NCBI RefSeq assembly: GCF_016863535.1
Contig: NZ_BOPB01000006.1
Coordinates: 1-61,914, forward strand
Source: Micromonospora lutea
Lineage (GTDB): Bacteria; Actinomycetota; Actinomycetes; Mycobacteriales; Micromonosporaceae
DNA: 61,914 nucleotides
Direction of reading: 5' to 3'
Part shown: one piece after another, positions 1-9,392 of the stretch
Layout: each line of letters begins with the position of its first letter
How positions within the stretch are numbered: position 1 is the first letter of the stretch
Position numbers and translations under genes: made by a program
Notes under the pieces: model-generated
Told to the model about the DNA's origin: nothing
Seen by the model: the letters and a program-made list of their open reading frames with translations, nothing else
Database searches by the model: none

Positions 1-9
1 ACGACGTCT

Positions 10-984
10 TTGAGTGGGGTTCCGAGCTGGGCCAAGGTGCCCCGGCGACACATGCCGGTGTTGGCGACCCTGGCGCTGTTGCTGGTGATGTACGGCATCG
101 GTGTGTCCCAGTATCGGGCGTTCTCCAACATCCAGGTCATTTTCAATGTCTTCATCGATAACGGTTTCTTGCTGGTCATCGCCGTCGGGATGACCTTCGT
201 GATCCTCACCGGTGGTATCGACCTGTCGGTCGGCTCCGTGGCGGCGATGACCGCGATGGTCTCGGCATGGTTGTTGCAGTCTGGACTGCCCGCGTTGCTG
301 GTGCTGGTGATCGCGCTGCTCATCGGACCGACGCTCGGGTTCCTGATGGGCTGTGCGATCCATTTCTTCGACATCCAGCCGTTCATCGTCACCCTGGCCG
401 GGATGTTCTTCGCCCGGGGTATGTGCACGTTCATCAGCAACGCGTCGATTCCGATCACCGACGGGTTCTGGACCACGATGTCGCAGCACCGGATCGGCGA
501 TCCCCGGGGCAACTTCGTCTCGATCAGTGTGCTGATCGCGTTCGCGGTGGTGCTGATCGCCGCGTACGTGCTGGCGTACACGCGCCTGGGGCGCAACGTC
601 TACGCGATCGGTGGCAACCCGCAGTCGGCGCTGCTGATGGGGCTGCCCTTGGGCCGGACCCGGATCGCCGTCTACACCATCAGTGGTCTGTGCGCGGCGA
701 TCGGCGGGATCCTGCTGTCGTTCTACACGCTCTCCGGTGCCCCGCTGATCGCCATCGGGATGGAACTCGACGTCATCGCGGCGGTCGTCATCGGTGGCAC
801 CGTGCTCACCGGTGGTTCGGGATACATCTTCGGCACGGTGCTCGGTGTGCTGGTACTCGGCGTGATCCAGACCTTGATCACCTTCGACGGCAGCCTCAAC
901 TCCTGGTGGACCAAGATCGTGATCGGAGGCCTGCTCTTCGCGTTCATCCTGCTCCAGCGCCTCATCGGCATCCGCCACAAGTGA
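10..984 (+). CDS. Sugar ABC transporter permease (YjfF/AraH/RbsC type)
   Basis: Inner-membrane permease of a carbohydrate ABC importer of the RbsC/AraH/YjfF branch. The 324 residues are almost wholly hydrophobic, with about eight to ten membrane segments. The segment VGMTFVILTGGIDLSVGSV near residue 60 is the family signature, and VIGGTVLTGGSG near residue 260 is the second conserved loop. I chose the TTG at 10 because it overlaps a TGA (11-13) that would end an upstream gene, a TTGA coupling typical of permease pairs. The frame is open to the window edge, so an upstream start cannot be excluded. It sits 27 bases before araA, so arabinose is the likely cargo (inference). The matching ATPase and binding protein should lie to the left. 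Confidence 0.85.
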   Translation: MSGVPSWAKVPRRHMPVLATLALLLVMYGIGVSQYRAFSNIQVIFNVFIDNGFLLVIAVGMTFVILTGGIDLSVGSVAAMTAMVSAWLLQSGLPALLVLVIALLIGPTLGFLMGCAIHFFDIQPFIVTLAGMFFARGMCTFISNASIPITDGFWTTMSQHRIGDPRGNFVSISVLIAFAVVLIAAYVLAYTRLGRNVYAIGGNPQSALLMGLPLGRTRIAVYTISGLCAAIGGILLSFYTLSGAPLIAIGMELDVIAAVVIGGTVLTGGSGYIFGTVLGVLVLGVIQTLITFDGSLNSWWTKIVIGGLLFAFILLQRLIGIRHK

Positions 985-1011
985 CCGCCCCTCTCGCGGA
1001 AGGCAACTCCC

Positions 1012-2514
1012 ATGGCAACACACCCTGAACCCGAGGTCTGGTTCCTCACCGGAAGCCAGGCAATGTACGGCGAGGACACGCTCCGGCAGGTGGCCGACCA
1101 GTCCCGTCAGATCGCCGCTCTGCTCGACGAGTCGCCGCACATTCCCGCCCGGGTGGTCTGGAAGCCGGTCCTGACCACCAGCGCCGACATCCTGCGGATC
1201 TGCCGGGATGCCGCGGCGCAGGGGGCGGTCGGGGTGATCGCCTGGATGCACACCTTCTCGCCGGCCAAGATGTGGATCTCGGGCCTGGACGCGTTGCAGA
1301 CCCCGCTGCTGCACCTGCACACCCAGGCGAACGTCCTGCTGCCGTGGGACGAGATCGACATGGACTTCATGAACCTGAACCAGGCCGCGCACGGCGACCG
1401 GGAGTTCGGGTACATCCAGACCCGGCTCGGGGTGGCCCGCAAGACGGTCGCCGGGCACGTCTCCGATCCTCGCGTGGTCTCCCGCGTCGGCGCCTGGACC
1501 CGGGCGGCGATCGGCTGGTCGGCCATGCGCTCGCTGCGGCTGGCGCGATTCGGCGACAACATGCGCGACGTGGCCGTGACCGAGGGGGACAAGGTCGAGG
1601 CGGAGCTGCGCTTCGGGGTCTCGGTGAACACCTACGGGGTCAACGACCTGGTGCGGGTGGTGGACGACGTAGCCGAGGCGCAGATCAACGACCTGGTCAA
1701 GGAGTACGACGACACCTTCCGGGTCGCCGCCGAACTGCGGCCCGGCGGTGAGCGGCACGATTCCCTGCGGTACGCCGCCCGGCTGGAACTGGGTCTGCGT
1801 ACGTTCCTCGACGCCGGTGGTTTCCGCGCCTTCACCACCAACTTCGAGGACCTGGGCGGGTTGCGTCAACTGCCCGGCATCGCGGTGCAGCGACTCATGG
1901 CCGACGGCTACGGCTTCGGTGGTGAGGGGGACTGGAAGACCTCGGTGCTGGTGCACACGCTCAAGGCGATGGCGGTCGGCACCGAGGGCGGCACCTCGTT
2001 CATGGAGGACTACACCTACGACCTCACCCCGGGTGAGGAGGTGGTGCTCGGTGCCCACATGCTTGAGGTCTGCCCCTCGATCGCCGGTGAGGTGCCGAAT
2101 GTGGAGATCCATCCGCTGAGCATCGGCGGTCGCGAGGACCCGGTCCGGCTGGTCTTCGACGCCGCGCCGGGCCCGGCGGTGGTGCTCGGCCTGGCGGACA
2201 TGGGCGAGCGGTTCCGACTGGTGGCCAACGAGGTCGACGTGGTCTCTCCGCCGCAACCGCTGCGCCGGTTGCCGGTGGCTCGGGCGGTCTGGCGGCCCCG
2301 GCCGCACCTGCCCGGTTCCGCCGAGGCCTGGATCACGGCGGGCGCTCCGCATCACACGGTGCTGTCCCAGGCGGTGGGTGTGGAGGAGTTGCACGACCTC
2401 GCCGAGATGAGCCGGACCGAACTCGTCGTCATCGACGCCGACACCGATCCCCGGCGGTTCGCCAACGAACTGCGCTGGAACCAGGCGTACTACCGGCTCG
2501 CCCGGGGGTTCTGA
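1012..2514 (+). CDS. araA: L-arabinose isomerase
   Basis: Cytosolic enzyme interconverting L-arabinose and L-ribulose, the first step of the bacterial arabinose pathway. The 500 residues match the family length. Typical segments are visible: [13 protein letters not shown] at the N-terminus, [11 protein letters not shown], the LLHLHTQAN loop, [16 protein letters not shown], and [17 protein letters not shown]. The metal-site Glu residues are expected in the GEGD and FMEDY segments, with His residues in the last third. The ATG at 1012 follows the permease stop by 27 bases and a GGAAGG Shine-Dalgarno, so the two are probably cotranscribed. No araB or araD is visible downstream; they should be upstream, outside the window. 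Confidence 0.95.
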   Translation: MATHPEPEVWFLTGSQAMYGEDTLRQVADQSRQIAALLDESPHIPARVVWKPVLTTSADILRICRDAAAQGAVGVIAWMHTFSPAKMWISGLDALQTPLLHLHTQANVLLPWDEIDMDFMNLNQAAHGDREFGYIQTRLGVARKTVAGHVSDPRVVSRVGAWTRAAIGWSAMRSLRLARFGDNMRDVAVTEGDKVEAELRFGVSVNTYGVNDLVRVVDDVAEAQINDLVKEYDDTFRVAAELRPGGERHDSLRYAARLELGLRTFLDAGGFRAFTTNFEDLGGLRQLPGIAVQRLMADGYGFGGEGDWKTSVLVHTLKAMAVGTEGGTSFMEDYTYDLTPGEEVVLGAHMLEVCPSIAGEVPNVEIHPLSIGGREDPVRLVFDAAPGPAVVLGLADMGERFRLVANEVDVVSPPQPLRRLPVARAVWRPRPHLPGSAEAWITAGAPHHTVLSQAVGVEELHDLAEMSRTELVVIDADTDPRRFANELRWNQAYYRLARGF

Positions 2515-2531
2515 CCCCCTCCGACGCTGGA

Positions 2532-2563
2532 TGGCGTACCGGCCGCAGCGGGCCCGTACGCCA
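2532..2563 (+). terminator. Hairpin after araA
   Basis: Inverted repeat TGGCGTAC (2532-2539) and GTACGCCA (2556-2563), extended inward by a GGCC/GGCC pairing past a one-base bulge. It lies 18 bases after the araA stop. There is no U tract, as is usual in actinomycetes. The rest of the 382-base gap to 2897 holds the GH43 promoter and two operators and no gene that I can see. Confidence 0.55.
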
Positions 2564-2679
2564 CGCCGGCGGCTGCCCCCGCCTGCGGGCGGCAAGCGTC
2601 CTCGGCCGGTGCGTCATCGCGCCGGCCGGGGACCGCGGCAGGTTCCTTCCAGCAGTACGAGAGTCGCCGATGTTACGTC

Positions 2680-2708
2680 TTGACGAAGACCTTGTTATCG
2701 CTCACAGT
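2680..2708 (+). promoter_or_regulatory. Candidate promoter with LacI-type operator in the spacer
   Basis: A -35 TTGACG (2680-2685), a 17-base spacer and a -10 CACAGT (2703-2708). The operator copy TTGTTATCGCTCACAG (2692-2707) fills the spacer and overlaps the -10, so a bound repressor would block RNA polymerase. It drives the GH43 gene at 2897 and implies a leader of about 180 bases. Confidence 0.5.
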
Positions 2709-2802
2709 CGTAGTGAAGACGGACGATGTCTGTGGCCGTCCGGGACGGCTCACGTCGAATAAAGCTGGTGGTCACCTGATCTCTCCCTTGGGCAGAGCGG
2801 TC

Positions 2803-2818
2803 ATGTTAGCGATCACAC
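2803..2818 (+). promoter_or_regulatory. LacI-type operator, second copy before GH43
   Basis: ATGTTAGCGATCACAC has the central CG and the ATGTTA half-site of the operators at 9073 and 13336. It lies in the presumed leader, 111 bases downstream of the first copy centre to centre, a spacing compatible with looping or roadblock repression. Confidence 0.55.
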
Positions 2819-2896
2819 GCCCTGTTGAACGGTGACGGCGTAGGCCGCAGAGAGACCGTCTCGCTGTTCGTTCTGCTCGCATCCTGAAGGAGGATC

Positions 2897-4990
2897 ATGA
2901 TTGCCAATGGTGAGGTCCCACGGGCCGTGCCAGGCCGGCGCGGCTGGCTGTCACGTGCGGTCGCCATCCTGTCGGCGATGGTGGTGGGCGGTTCCCTCGC
3001 GGCAGTGGCGCCATCGCCCGCCGCCGCGGCGACGGTGGACACCAACGCCTGGTACGTGCTGGTCAACCGCAACAGTGGCAAAGCGCTCGACGTCTACAAC
3101 CTGGCCACCAACGACGGGGCGCGGATCACCCAGTGGACCCGGAACAACGGTAACCAGCAGCAGTGGCAGTTCGTCGACTCCGGCGGCGGCTACTACCGGC
3201 TGAAGTCGCGGCACTCCGGAAAGGTGCTCGACGTCTACAACTTCTCCACCGCCAACGGCGCGTCGATCGTGCAGTGGAGCGACCACAACGGCGCCAACCA
3301 GCAGTTCCGGCTGGCCGACTCGGCCGGCGGCTACGTCCGGCTGATCAACCGCAACTCCAACAAGGTCATGGAGGTGCAGAACGCCTCGACCGCCGACGGC
3401 GGCAACATCGTGCAGTACGACGACTGGGGCGGCGCCAACCAGCAGTGGCAGCTGGTCCAGGTTGGCGGTGGTCAACCCGAGCCACCACCCCCCGGTGGCA
3501 CCTTCACCAACCCCGTCGTCTGGCAGGACTTCGCCGACGTCGAGGTCATCCGGGTCGGCGAGGTGTACTACCTGACGGCCTCCACCATGCACTACTCGCC
3601 CGGCGCCCCGATCCTGCGCTCGTACGACCTGGTGAACTGGGAGTTCGCCGGGCACTCCGTACCCCGCCTGGACTTCGGCACCAAGTACGACCTGCCCAGC
3701 GGGCAACAGGCGTACGTGGAGGGCATCTGGGCCTCCACGCTGAACTACCGGCCGAGCAACCAGACCTACTACTGGGCCGGGTGCATCAACTTCGCCCAGA
3801 CCCACATCTACACCGCGACGGCCGTCGACGGCACCTGGAGCCGGCACGCCACCCTGCCGCAGTGCTACTACGACGCGGGGATGCTGATCGACGACAACGA
3901 CACCATGTACGTCGCGTACGGCAACGGCACCATCAGCGTGGCTCAGCTCTCCGCTGACGGACGCAGTCAGGTCCGGGCCCAGCAGGTCTACCAGACCCCG
4001 TCGAGCATCGGCACCCTGGAGGGCGCGCGCTTCTACAAGCGCAACGGCGCCTACTACATCTGGCTGACCCGTCCGGCCAACGGCCAGTACGTGCTCAAGT
4101 CCACCAACGGCCCCTTCGGCCCGTACGAGCAGCGCCAGGTGCTGCTCAACATGCAGGGCCCCATCTCCGGCGGCGGCGTTCCCCACCAGGGCGGGCTGGT
4201 GCAGCTGCCGAACGGTTCCTGGTACTACATGGCCTTCACCGACGCGTACCCGGGCGGTCGGGTGCCGACCCTCGCACCGATCAACTGGACCGCGGACGGT
4301 TGGCCGCAGGTGCAGACGGTCAACGGCGCCTGGGGGGTCAACTACCCGAATCCGCTGCCGCTGCGTCCGGTCAAGCCACTCACCGGAGCCGACACGTTCG
4401 CCGGCACCACTCTCGGCCCGCAGTGGGAATGGAACCACAACCCGGACAACAGCCGGTGGTCGGTGAACAACGGGCTGCGGCTGCAGACCGCCAGCGTGAC
4501 CAACGACCTCTACCAGGCCCGCAACACGATCACCCACCGCATCCAGGGACCGACCTCGACCGGCACGGTCGAGATCGACTACTCGACGATGCGCGACGGC
4601 GACCGGACCGGTCTGGCCATGTTGCGGGACGTCTCGGCGTGGATCGGCGTCCGGCGGGACAACGGGAACACCAGGGTGGTCATGACCAACGGCCTGAACA
4701 TGAACAGCAACTGGGACACCACCAGCACCGGCAGCGAGGTCGCCAGCGCCGCGGTCTCCGGCGGGCGGATCTGGCTGCGGGCCAATGCCGACATCCGGCC
4801 CGGCTCCGGCCGGCAGGCGCGTTTCTCGTACAGCACCGACGGGGTCACCTTCGTCCCACTGGGCAACGCCCTGACGTTGAACAACAACTGGACGTTCTTC
4901 ATGGGCTACCGGTTCGCCATCTTCAACCACGCCACCCAGGCGTTGGGCGGTGCGGTGACGGTCCGACGCTTCGAGTTGACCACGCCGTGA
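2897..4990 (+). CDS. Secreted GH43 arabinofuranosidase/xylosidase with N-terminal CBM13
   Basis: Extracellular retaining-fold-unlike, inverting GH43 enzyme expected to release arabinose or xylose from hemicellulose. A signal peptide covers residues 1 to about 46, ending APSPAAAA. A ricin-type CBM13 spans about 50-190, with three QQW/QQF repeats. A proline linker follows. The five-bladed propeller runs about 202-490, with putative base Asp214 (FADVEV), pKa-modulating Asp327 (YYDAGML) and acid Glu375 (TLEGARF). A C-terminal beta-sandwich (about 495-697, TFAGTTLGPQWEWNHNPDN) matches the GH43 C2-type domain. The ATG follows a strong AAGGAGG at 2887-2893. Promoter and operators lie upstream. Arabinose versus xylose specificity cannot be decided from sequence alone. 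Confidence 0.88.
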   Translation: MIANGEVPRAVPGRRGWLSRAVAILSAMVVGGSLAAVAPSPAAAATVDTNAWYVLVNRNSGKALDVYNLATNDGARITQWTRNNGNQQQWQFVDSGGGYYRLKSRHSGKVLDVYNFSTANGASIVQWSDHNGANQQFRLADSAGGYVRLINRNSNKVMEVQNASTADGGNIVQYDDWGGANQQWQLVQVGGGQPEPPPPGGTFTNPVVWQDFADVEVIRVGEVYYLTASTMHYSPGAPILRSYDLVNWEFAGHSVPRLDFGTKYDLPSGQQAYVEGIWASTLNYRPSNQTYYWAGCINFAQTHIYTATAVDGTWSRHATLPQCYYDAGMLIDDNDTMYVAYGNGTISVAQLSADGRSQVRAQQVYQTPSSIGTLEGARFYKRNGAYYIWLTRPANGQYVLKSTNGPFGPYEQRQVLLNMQGPISGGGVPHQGGLVQLPNGSWYYMAFTDAYPGGRVPTLAPINWTADGWPQVQTVNGAWGVNYPNPLPLRPVKPLTGADTFAGTTLGPQWEWNHNPDNSRWSVNNGLRLQTASVTNDLYQARNTITHRIQGPTSTGTVEIDYSTMRDGDRTGLAMLRDVSAWIGVRRDNGNTRVVMTNGLNMNSNWDTTSTGSEVASAAVSGGRIWLRANADIRPGSGRQARFSYSTDGVTFVPLGNALTLNNNWTFFMGYRFAIFNHATQALGGAVTVRRFELTTP

Positions 4991-5048
4991 CGTGAACGGT
5001 GACGGCCCGGCGTCGTACGAAGCACCGCCGGTTCGTCACCCACAGACT

Positions 5049-5087
5049 GGGGCCTGTCGTCTGCCCGCCGAGCGGACGACAGGCCCC
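5049..5087 (+). terminator. Strong hairpin terminator after GH43
   Basis: A perfect 13-bp stem: GGGGCCTGTCGTC (5049-5061) pairs with GACGACAGGCCCC (5075-5087), followed by TTCT. It lies 59 bases past the GH43 stop. Confidence 0.8.
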
Positions 5088-5257
5088 TTCTCCGTCCGGC
5101 GGGCTTGGACAACCCCGTCCGACACACACGCCCCGGCTGATGCTGAAGCTGTCGAACTGAGAGTACGAACGACTCACGCCACTGCGTGAGAGCACGGACG
5201 GTTCAGCTCGGATCCCGGGTCAGGGCACCCTGGCCACCGCAGTCGACCGGGAAACGA

Positions 5258-5287
5258 GGTGCCGGGTGGGAAATCCCACCCGGCACC
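5258..5287 (-). terminator. Hairpin terminator for the leftward GH43/GH27 pair
   Basis: A perfect 13-bp stem (5258-5270 with 5275-5287) and an AAAT loop, 18 bases beyond the stop of the minus-strand gene at 5305. With the plus-strand hairpin at 5049 it insulates two converging units. The remaining bases of this 314-base gap show nothing else except a short CTCACGC/GCGTGAG hairpin at 5173-5190. Confidence 0.75.
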
Positions 5288-5304
5288 CGGTCCGCGCGCT
5301 GTCG

Positions 5305-7188
5305 TCAGGCGGCGCGGGACCACTGCATGCTGGACGCGGAGCTGCAGGTCCGCTGCTCCAGGGCGGCGCCCTGAGCGGTGGAGCCGCCAACCACGTTCAG
5401 GCACTTGTTGCTGTTGACGTTGACCAGCTGCTGGTAGCCGTCGCCGGTCGATCGCCAGCTGAACACCTGGTTCAGGCCGTCGTGGCAGGTGTACTGGATG
5501 ATCTGCGCGCCGTCAGCCGTGGAGACATCGCGTACGTCGACGCACTTGCCGCTGTGCACGCTCTGCAGCCGTACGTTGCCGTTGCCGGCATCGAGGAAGC
5601 GCCACTGCTGCCAAGCGTTGCCGTTGCTGCTCCACTGGCCGATCACCGCAAGGTTGTCGAGGTTGGGCTGCTGCACGTCGACGACCTGTCCACTGTTCCG
5701 GTTGATGATCCGGTACGCCGTGGGGGCGCTACCGCCGCCAGCGAACTGCCACCAGTTGACGTTGAACAGACTGCCGCTGCCGCCGGTGAAGCGCAGGAAC
5801 AAATCCCGGGTACCGGTGGCTCCGCTCACCCCGCAACTGGTGGTCGTCCAGTTCTGCCAACCGCCGGAACCGGCCACCGTGCAGGTGCCGACGATCGGGC
5901 CGCTGGCGCTGTCCAGCCGGACCTCGATCCGGCCACCGCTGGCAGCCGAGGCGACCCGCGCGGAGAAGCTGGTCGCGCCGGTGCCGAAGGCGACCCCCTT
6001 GACCTTGATGTAGTCGCCGTTGTCGATCCAACCGATGTTCATGCCACCCTCGCTGGACGGCTCGGTCTCGATGCCGGACCCCCAGGCGATCGTCTCGGCC
6101 TCCTGGCGCACGTACGGGTTCAACGTGCCGACCTGGGGTGCGCCGGTGGTGGTCATGTTCATGGTGGGGATGGTTCCGTTGGAGTTGTAGGTGAACTTCT
6201 CCACCGCGACCGACCGGGTGTAGCCGCCACCGCCGGGTAGCGCCCCATTGTGGTAGAAGAAGTACGACCCGCCGGCGAAGTCGATCACGCCGGGGTGATT
6301 GGTGAAGCTGGAACCCTGCCGCGGCATGACCGTTCCCCGGTAGGTCCACGGGCCGGTCGGGCCGGGCGCCGTCGAGTAGCCGATGAACTCCGAGCAGCAC
6401 TCCGCCGCGAACACGTTGTAGTAGAGCCCGTTGCGCTTGTAGACCCAGGGCCCTTCCTCGTAGAGGGTGGGGCGGCTGGCATTGCCGGTACGGGTACCGA
6501 AGCCCGCGGTGGTGAGCGGGATCTGGGTCGGGCCCCCGGAGAACGAGATCATGTCGGAGTTCAGCCGGACGTACCACAGGTTGGGGTTGCCCCAGTACAG
6601 GTACGCCTGCCCGTCGTCGTCGATGAACGCGTGCGGATCGATCTCGCCGTTGCCGACGAGTGGGCGGCCGATCGCGTCACGGAACGGCCCGGTCGGGCTG
6701 TCCGCGACCCCCACCCCGATGACCATCTGCCCGTTGGAGCGTTGCCGGACCGGCACGTACCAGTAGAACTTGCCGTTACGGGCGATGACGTGCCCGGCCC
6801 ACGCGTTGGCATCGGCCCAGGCGAACGTGGCCAGGCTCATCGGCGTGCCGTGATCCGTCCAGTTCACCATGTCGGCCGAGGAGAAGACCCGCCAGTCACG
6901 CATGGTGAAATAGGTGGAGCCGTCCTCGTCGTGGCCCGTGTAGAGGTAGACCCGGCCGTTGTGCAGCATCGGCGCCGGGTCGGCGGTGTAGATGTGCTGG
7001 ACGATCGGGTTGTCGGCCCGCGCGGTACCGGGCAACAGGGCGATCGTGCAGGCCAGGCCCGCGAGCACGGCGACGAGGCGACGGAGCGCCGTCCTGCCCC
7101 GACGTGCGGGTCGCGGCAACATACGCCACCGGGTGGTGCGGGCACGCGGCGTGGCGCCGCGTGCCCGTGATTGCCGGGCGGTGCTCAT
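5305..7188 (-). CDS. Secreted GH43 (arabinoxylan arabinofuranohydrolase-like) with CBM6 and CBM13
   Basis: Secreted GH43 enzyme whose propeller resembles arabinoxylan arabinofuranohydrolases. From ATG 7188 it has 627 residues. An Arg-rich leader and hydrophobic segment end at PGTARA (about 58). The catalytic domain follows, with base Asp70 (IYTADPAPM), Asp184 (GEIDPHAFID) and acid Glu245 (YEEGPWVYKRNG). A CBM6 covers about 355-480 (EAETIAWGSGIE to NWWQF), then a CBM13 with QQW-type repeats. The start overlaps the upstream GH27 stop as ATGA (7185-7188), so the two are translationally coupled. A start at ATG 7122 would leave a shorter, more conventional signal peptide. The frame stays open further upstream only because it runs through the GH27 gene. 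Confidence 0.87.
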   Translation of the reverse strand: MSTARQSRARGATPRARTTRWRMLPRPARRGRTALRRLVAVLAGLACTIALLPGTARADNPIVQHIYTADPAPMLHNGRVYLYTGHDEDGSTYFTMRDWRVFSSADMVNWTDHGTPMSLATFAWADANAWAGHVIARNGKFYWYVPVRQRSNGQMVIGVGVADSPTGPFRDAIGRPLVGNGEIDPHAFIDDDGQAYLYWGNPNLWYVRLNSDMISFSGGPTQIPLTTAGFGTRTGNASRPTLYEEGPWVYKRNGLYYNVFAAECCSEFIGYSTAPGPTGPWTYRGTVMPRQGSSFTNHPGVIDFAGGSYFFYHNGALPGGGGYTRSVAVEKFTYNSNGTIPTMNMTTTGAPQVGTLNPYVRQEAETIAWGSGIETEPSSEGGMNIGWIDNGDYIKVKGVAFGTGATSFSARVASAASGGRIEVRLDSASGPIVGTCTVAGSGGWQNWTTTSCGVSGATGTRDLFLRFTGGSGSLFNVNWWQFAGGGSAPTAYRIINRNSGQVVDVQQPNLDNLAVIGQWSSNGNAWQQWRFLDAGNGNVRLQSVHSGKCVDVRDVSTADGAQIIQYTCHDGLNQVFSWRSTGDGYQQLVNVNSNKCLNVVGGSTAQGAALEQRTCSSASSMQWSRAA

Positions 7189-8837
7189 GCCCGGGCCCAC
7201 CGCTGGTTGGCGTTGCCGTGGCAGGACCAGAGGATCACCGCGGTCCCGTTGGCCGTGCCCGCGTTGTTCACGTCCAGACACAGCGACGGGAAGCGGCCGT
7301 TGCTCACCGTGCCGTTGCCGTTGAACGTCCACTGCTGGTTGGTGCCGCCGTTGCAGTCCCAGACCTGCACCCGGGTGCCGTTGGTGGCGTTCGTGGGCAC
7401 GTCCAGGCACTTACCGAGGATCCGCAACGTCTGACCCTGCTGGCTGATCTGCTGGTTGGGGTTGCTGTGGCAGTCCCAGATCAGGGTGCCGGTGCCGTTG
7501 GCGGTGTTGGAGTTGTCGAGGTCGAGGCAGCGCCCGGACGACTCGCTGCGCAGCCGGAAGGTGCTCGGGACCGGCGGGTCGGTGGTGCCGCCGCCGCTGA
7601 CCCGGTACACCACGGTGCCGTGCGCCGGAACGCTCGCGGAGATGGTTCCGGTGGTCGTGGAGGTGCCGTTGGTCCACGCGTTGAGCAGGGTGAACGAACT
7701 GCCGGTCTTGCCGATCGCCGCCGCCGTGGTGGAGACCGTCGTGGTGGAGTTGCCCTGGTTGAACAGGGCGACCGCGACGTCACCGTTGGCCAGACGCTTG
7801 GCCAGGACCCGCCGGGTGCCGTCATGGGAGACCTGGACGGCCTGCAACCCCAACGTGTCCTGGTTGATCGCGACCAGGTGCTGGTTGCGCAGGATGTCCA
7901 GGGTCGCGGCGCTGGCCGAGCGCAGGTCGTTGCCCATCATCAGCGGCGCCGCCATGATCGACCACAGCGCGAAGTGACTGCGCATCTCGGTGTCGTTCAT
8001 GCCGCCGTTGCCGACCTCCAGCATGTCCGGGTCGTTGAATCCGCCCGGTGCGGCGTAGCCGGCCAGTGGCACGTTCACGTTGACGATGTTCTGGATGCCC
8101 ATCGGGTAGCCGTTGGTCTGGCCGCTGTCCCAGGTGTTGGTGATGTCCTCGGTGGTCCGCCAGAGGTTCGCCACATCGCTCCAGTTGCGTTGCGGCCCGG
8201 TCTTCTCATGGATGCTGTTCGAGTTGATGCTGTAGACGATCGGCCGTCCGGCGGCCGCCAGCGCGTCGCGCATGATGCTGAACCGCGCCACCTGCTCGTT
8301 GATGGTGCCGGTGGGGGAGCACCAGTCGTACTTGAGGTAGTCCACGCCCCAGGCGGCGAACTGCCGAGCGTCCTGGTACTCGTGCCCGAGGCTGCCCGTG
8401 GCGCCGGGGAAGGAGTTGAAGTACTGGGCACAGGTGCGGTCCAGCGGTGCCTGGTAGATGCCGAACAGCAGGCCACGGGAGTGCAGGTAGTCGCCGAGCG
8501 CCTTCATGCCGCTCGGGAACCGCTGCGGGTGGGCCTGGAGGTTGCCCTGCGCGTCCCGGTTCGGGTTGAACCAGCAGTCGTCGACGACGACGTACTTGTA
8601 GCCGAGGTCGCGCAGACCGTGGTTGACGATCGAGTCGGCCATCTGGCGGATGAGGGTCTCGTTGATGTTGCAGCCGAACGTGTTCCAGGTGTTCCAGCCC
8701 ATCGGTGGGGTACGGGCGACGCCGTTGTTCAGCGCCTGCGCCGGTTTGGGGGAGATGACCCCGTCGGCGAAGCTCGCGGTGAGCGTCACCGCCAGGATGC
8801 CGAGGGCGGCGGTCAGCCACCTTCTTGCGCTACGCAC
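7185..8837 (-). CDS. Secreted GH27 alpha-galactosidase-type enzyme with CBM13
   Basis: Secreted retaining glycosidase of GH27. The signal peptide is residues 1 to about 35 (KPAQA). The barrel starts with RTPPMGWNTWN. Nucleophile Asp171 lies in YLKYDWC and acid/base Asp271 in NDPDML. A C-terminal CBM13 covers about 425-550. GH27 also contains beta-L-arabinopyranosidases, which fits the arabinose locus. However, the VDDCW motif (Asp86-Asp87) is the form I associate with galactose-specific members, where arabinopyranosidases carry a substitution, so alpha-galactosidase is favoured. The start is GTG 8837 behind GGGAGGAATTC. It is first in a two-gene operon with the GH43 at 7188 and is transcribed from the operator-bearing promoter at 9073-9101. 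Confidence 0.88.
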   Translation of the reverse strand: MRSARRWLTAALGILAVTLTASFADGVISPKPAQALNNGVARTPPMGWNTWNTFGCNINETLIRQMADSIVNHGLRDLGYKYVVVDDCWFNPNRDAQGNLQAHPQRFPSGMKALGDYLHSRGLLFGIYQAPLDRTCAQYFNSFPGATGSLGHEYQDARQFAAWGVDYLKYDWCSPTGTINEQVARFSIMRDALAAAGRPIVYSINSNSIHEKTGPQRNWSDVANLWRTTEDITNTWDSGQTNGYPMGIQNIVNVNVPLAGYAAPGGFNDPDMLEVGNGGMNDTEMRSHFALWSIMAAPLMMGNDLRSASAATLDILRNQHLVAINQDTLGLQAVQVSHDGTRRVLAKRLANGDVAVALFNQGNSTTTVSTTAAAIGKTGSSFTLLNAWTNGTSTTTGTISASVPAHGTVVYRVSGGGTTDPPVPSTFRLRSESSGRCLDLDNSNTANGTGTLIWDCHSNPNQQISQQGQTLRILGKCLDVPTNATNGTRVQVWDCNGGTNQQWTFNGNGTVSNGRFPSLCLDVNNAGTANGTAVILWSCHGNANQRWARA

Positions 8838-9072
8838 GTTGAATTCCTCCCTTGTCGGTGCGGTATCGGCTGGGCCACCGGCTGCGGTCTCGCGGCGATC
8901 GGTGGGACGCGGCCCGTGGAACTGCGCTGGTGGATCCCGGACACACCGCCACGCTCAGGCGCTGCCGTCCGGACGCCGCTGCGCGCAGCCCGGATGTGCT
9001 GGTGTCACCCCTGGTCTGGGCCTGGGCGGCACCAGCCGCGCCGTGCCGGTAGGTGCCATTCCGATGACGGAA

Positions 9073-9101
9073 ATGTTATCGCTATCATCAATGTCTGTAA
9101 A
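9073..9101 (-). promoter_or_regulatory. Promoter and LacI-type operator of the GH27-GH43 operon
   Basis: On the minus strand TTTACA, a 17-base spacer and TAACAT form a near-consensus sigma-70 promoter. The operator (9073-9088, ATGTTATCGCTATCAT on the plus strand) overlaps the -10 and half the spacer. It gives a leader of roughly 230 bases to the GTG at 8837. It may also influence the divergent lacI-type gene at 9393. Confidence 0.65.
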
Positions 9102-9250
9102 TTATTTGGCACGCTTCGACGCGGACTTCTTGCGCGCTCGCGCGGATCGGACGGAACACGACAGCTGTCGGGTGTGACCGTTAACAAGGCATCGCCGGAG
9201 AACTTTGATGGCGGACGCGGTCGGGGCGGCGGCCATCGACGCGGTTGCTG

Positions 9251-9276
9251 GCGCTAGACTGTGCGTGATCTAGCGC
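9251..9276. promoter_or_regulatory. Perfect inverted repeat upstream of the LacI-family gene
   Basis: GCGCTAGA (9251-9258) and TCTAGCGC (9269-9276) with a 10-base spacer, 117 bases before the regulator start. It is unrelated to the ATGTTA operator family, so it could be a site for a second regulator. The rest of the 8838-9392 gap contains only the leader of the GH27 operon. Confidence 0.4.
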
Positions 9277-9392
9277 TTTCCATCCGGTCGGCACGGGCTG
9301 GCGTGGGCACCGCGCGAGGGGATCTTTGTACTGAGCCGTGCCAGTCATCGCCGACGGGCTGCGGCGAGCGACTGGATTGCGGGGAGTGTGAG

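Noticed and set aside
2951..4930. Long open frame opposite the first GH43 gene
   Set aside because: Low-complexity Val/Gly/Arg-rich translation with no motifs, a usual antisense shadow in high-GC DNA.
8838..9392. Small gene in the gap before the LacI-family gene
   Set aside because: No start with a Shine-Dalgarno and coding-like composition; the region carries promoter and operator sequence.
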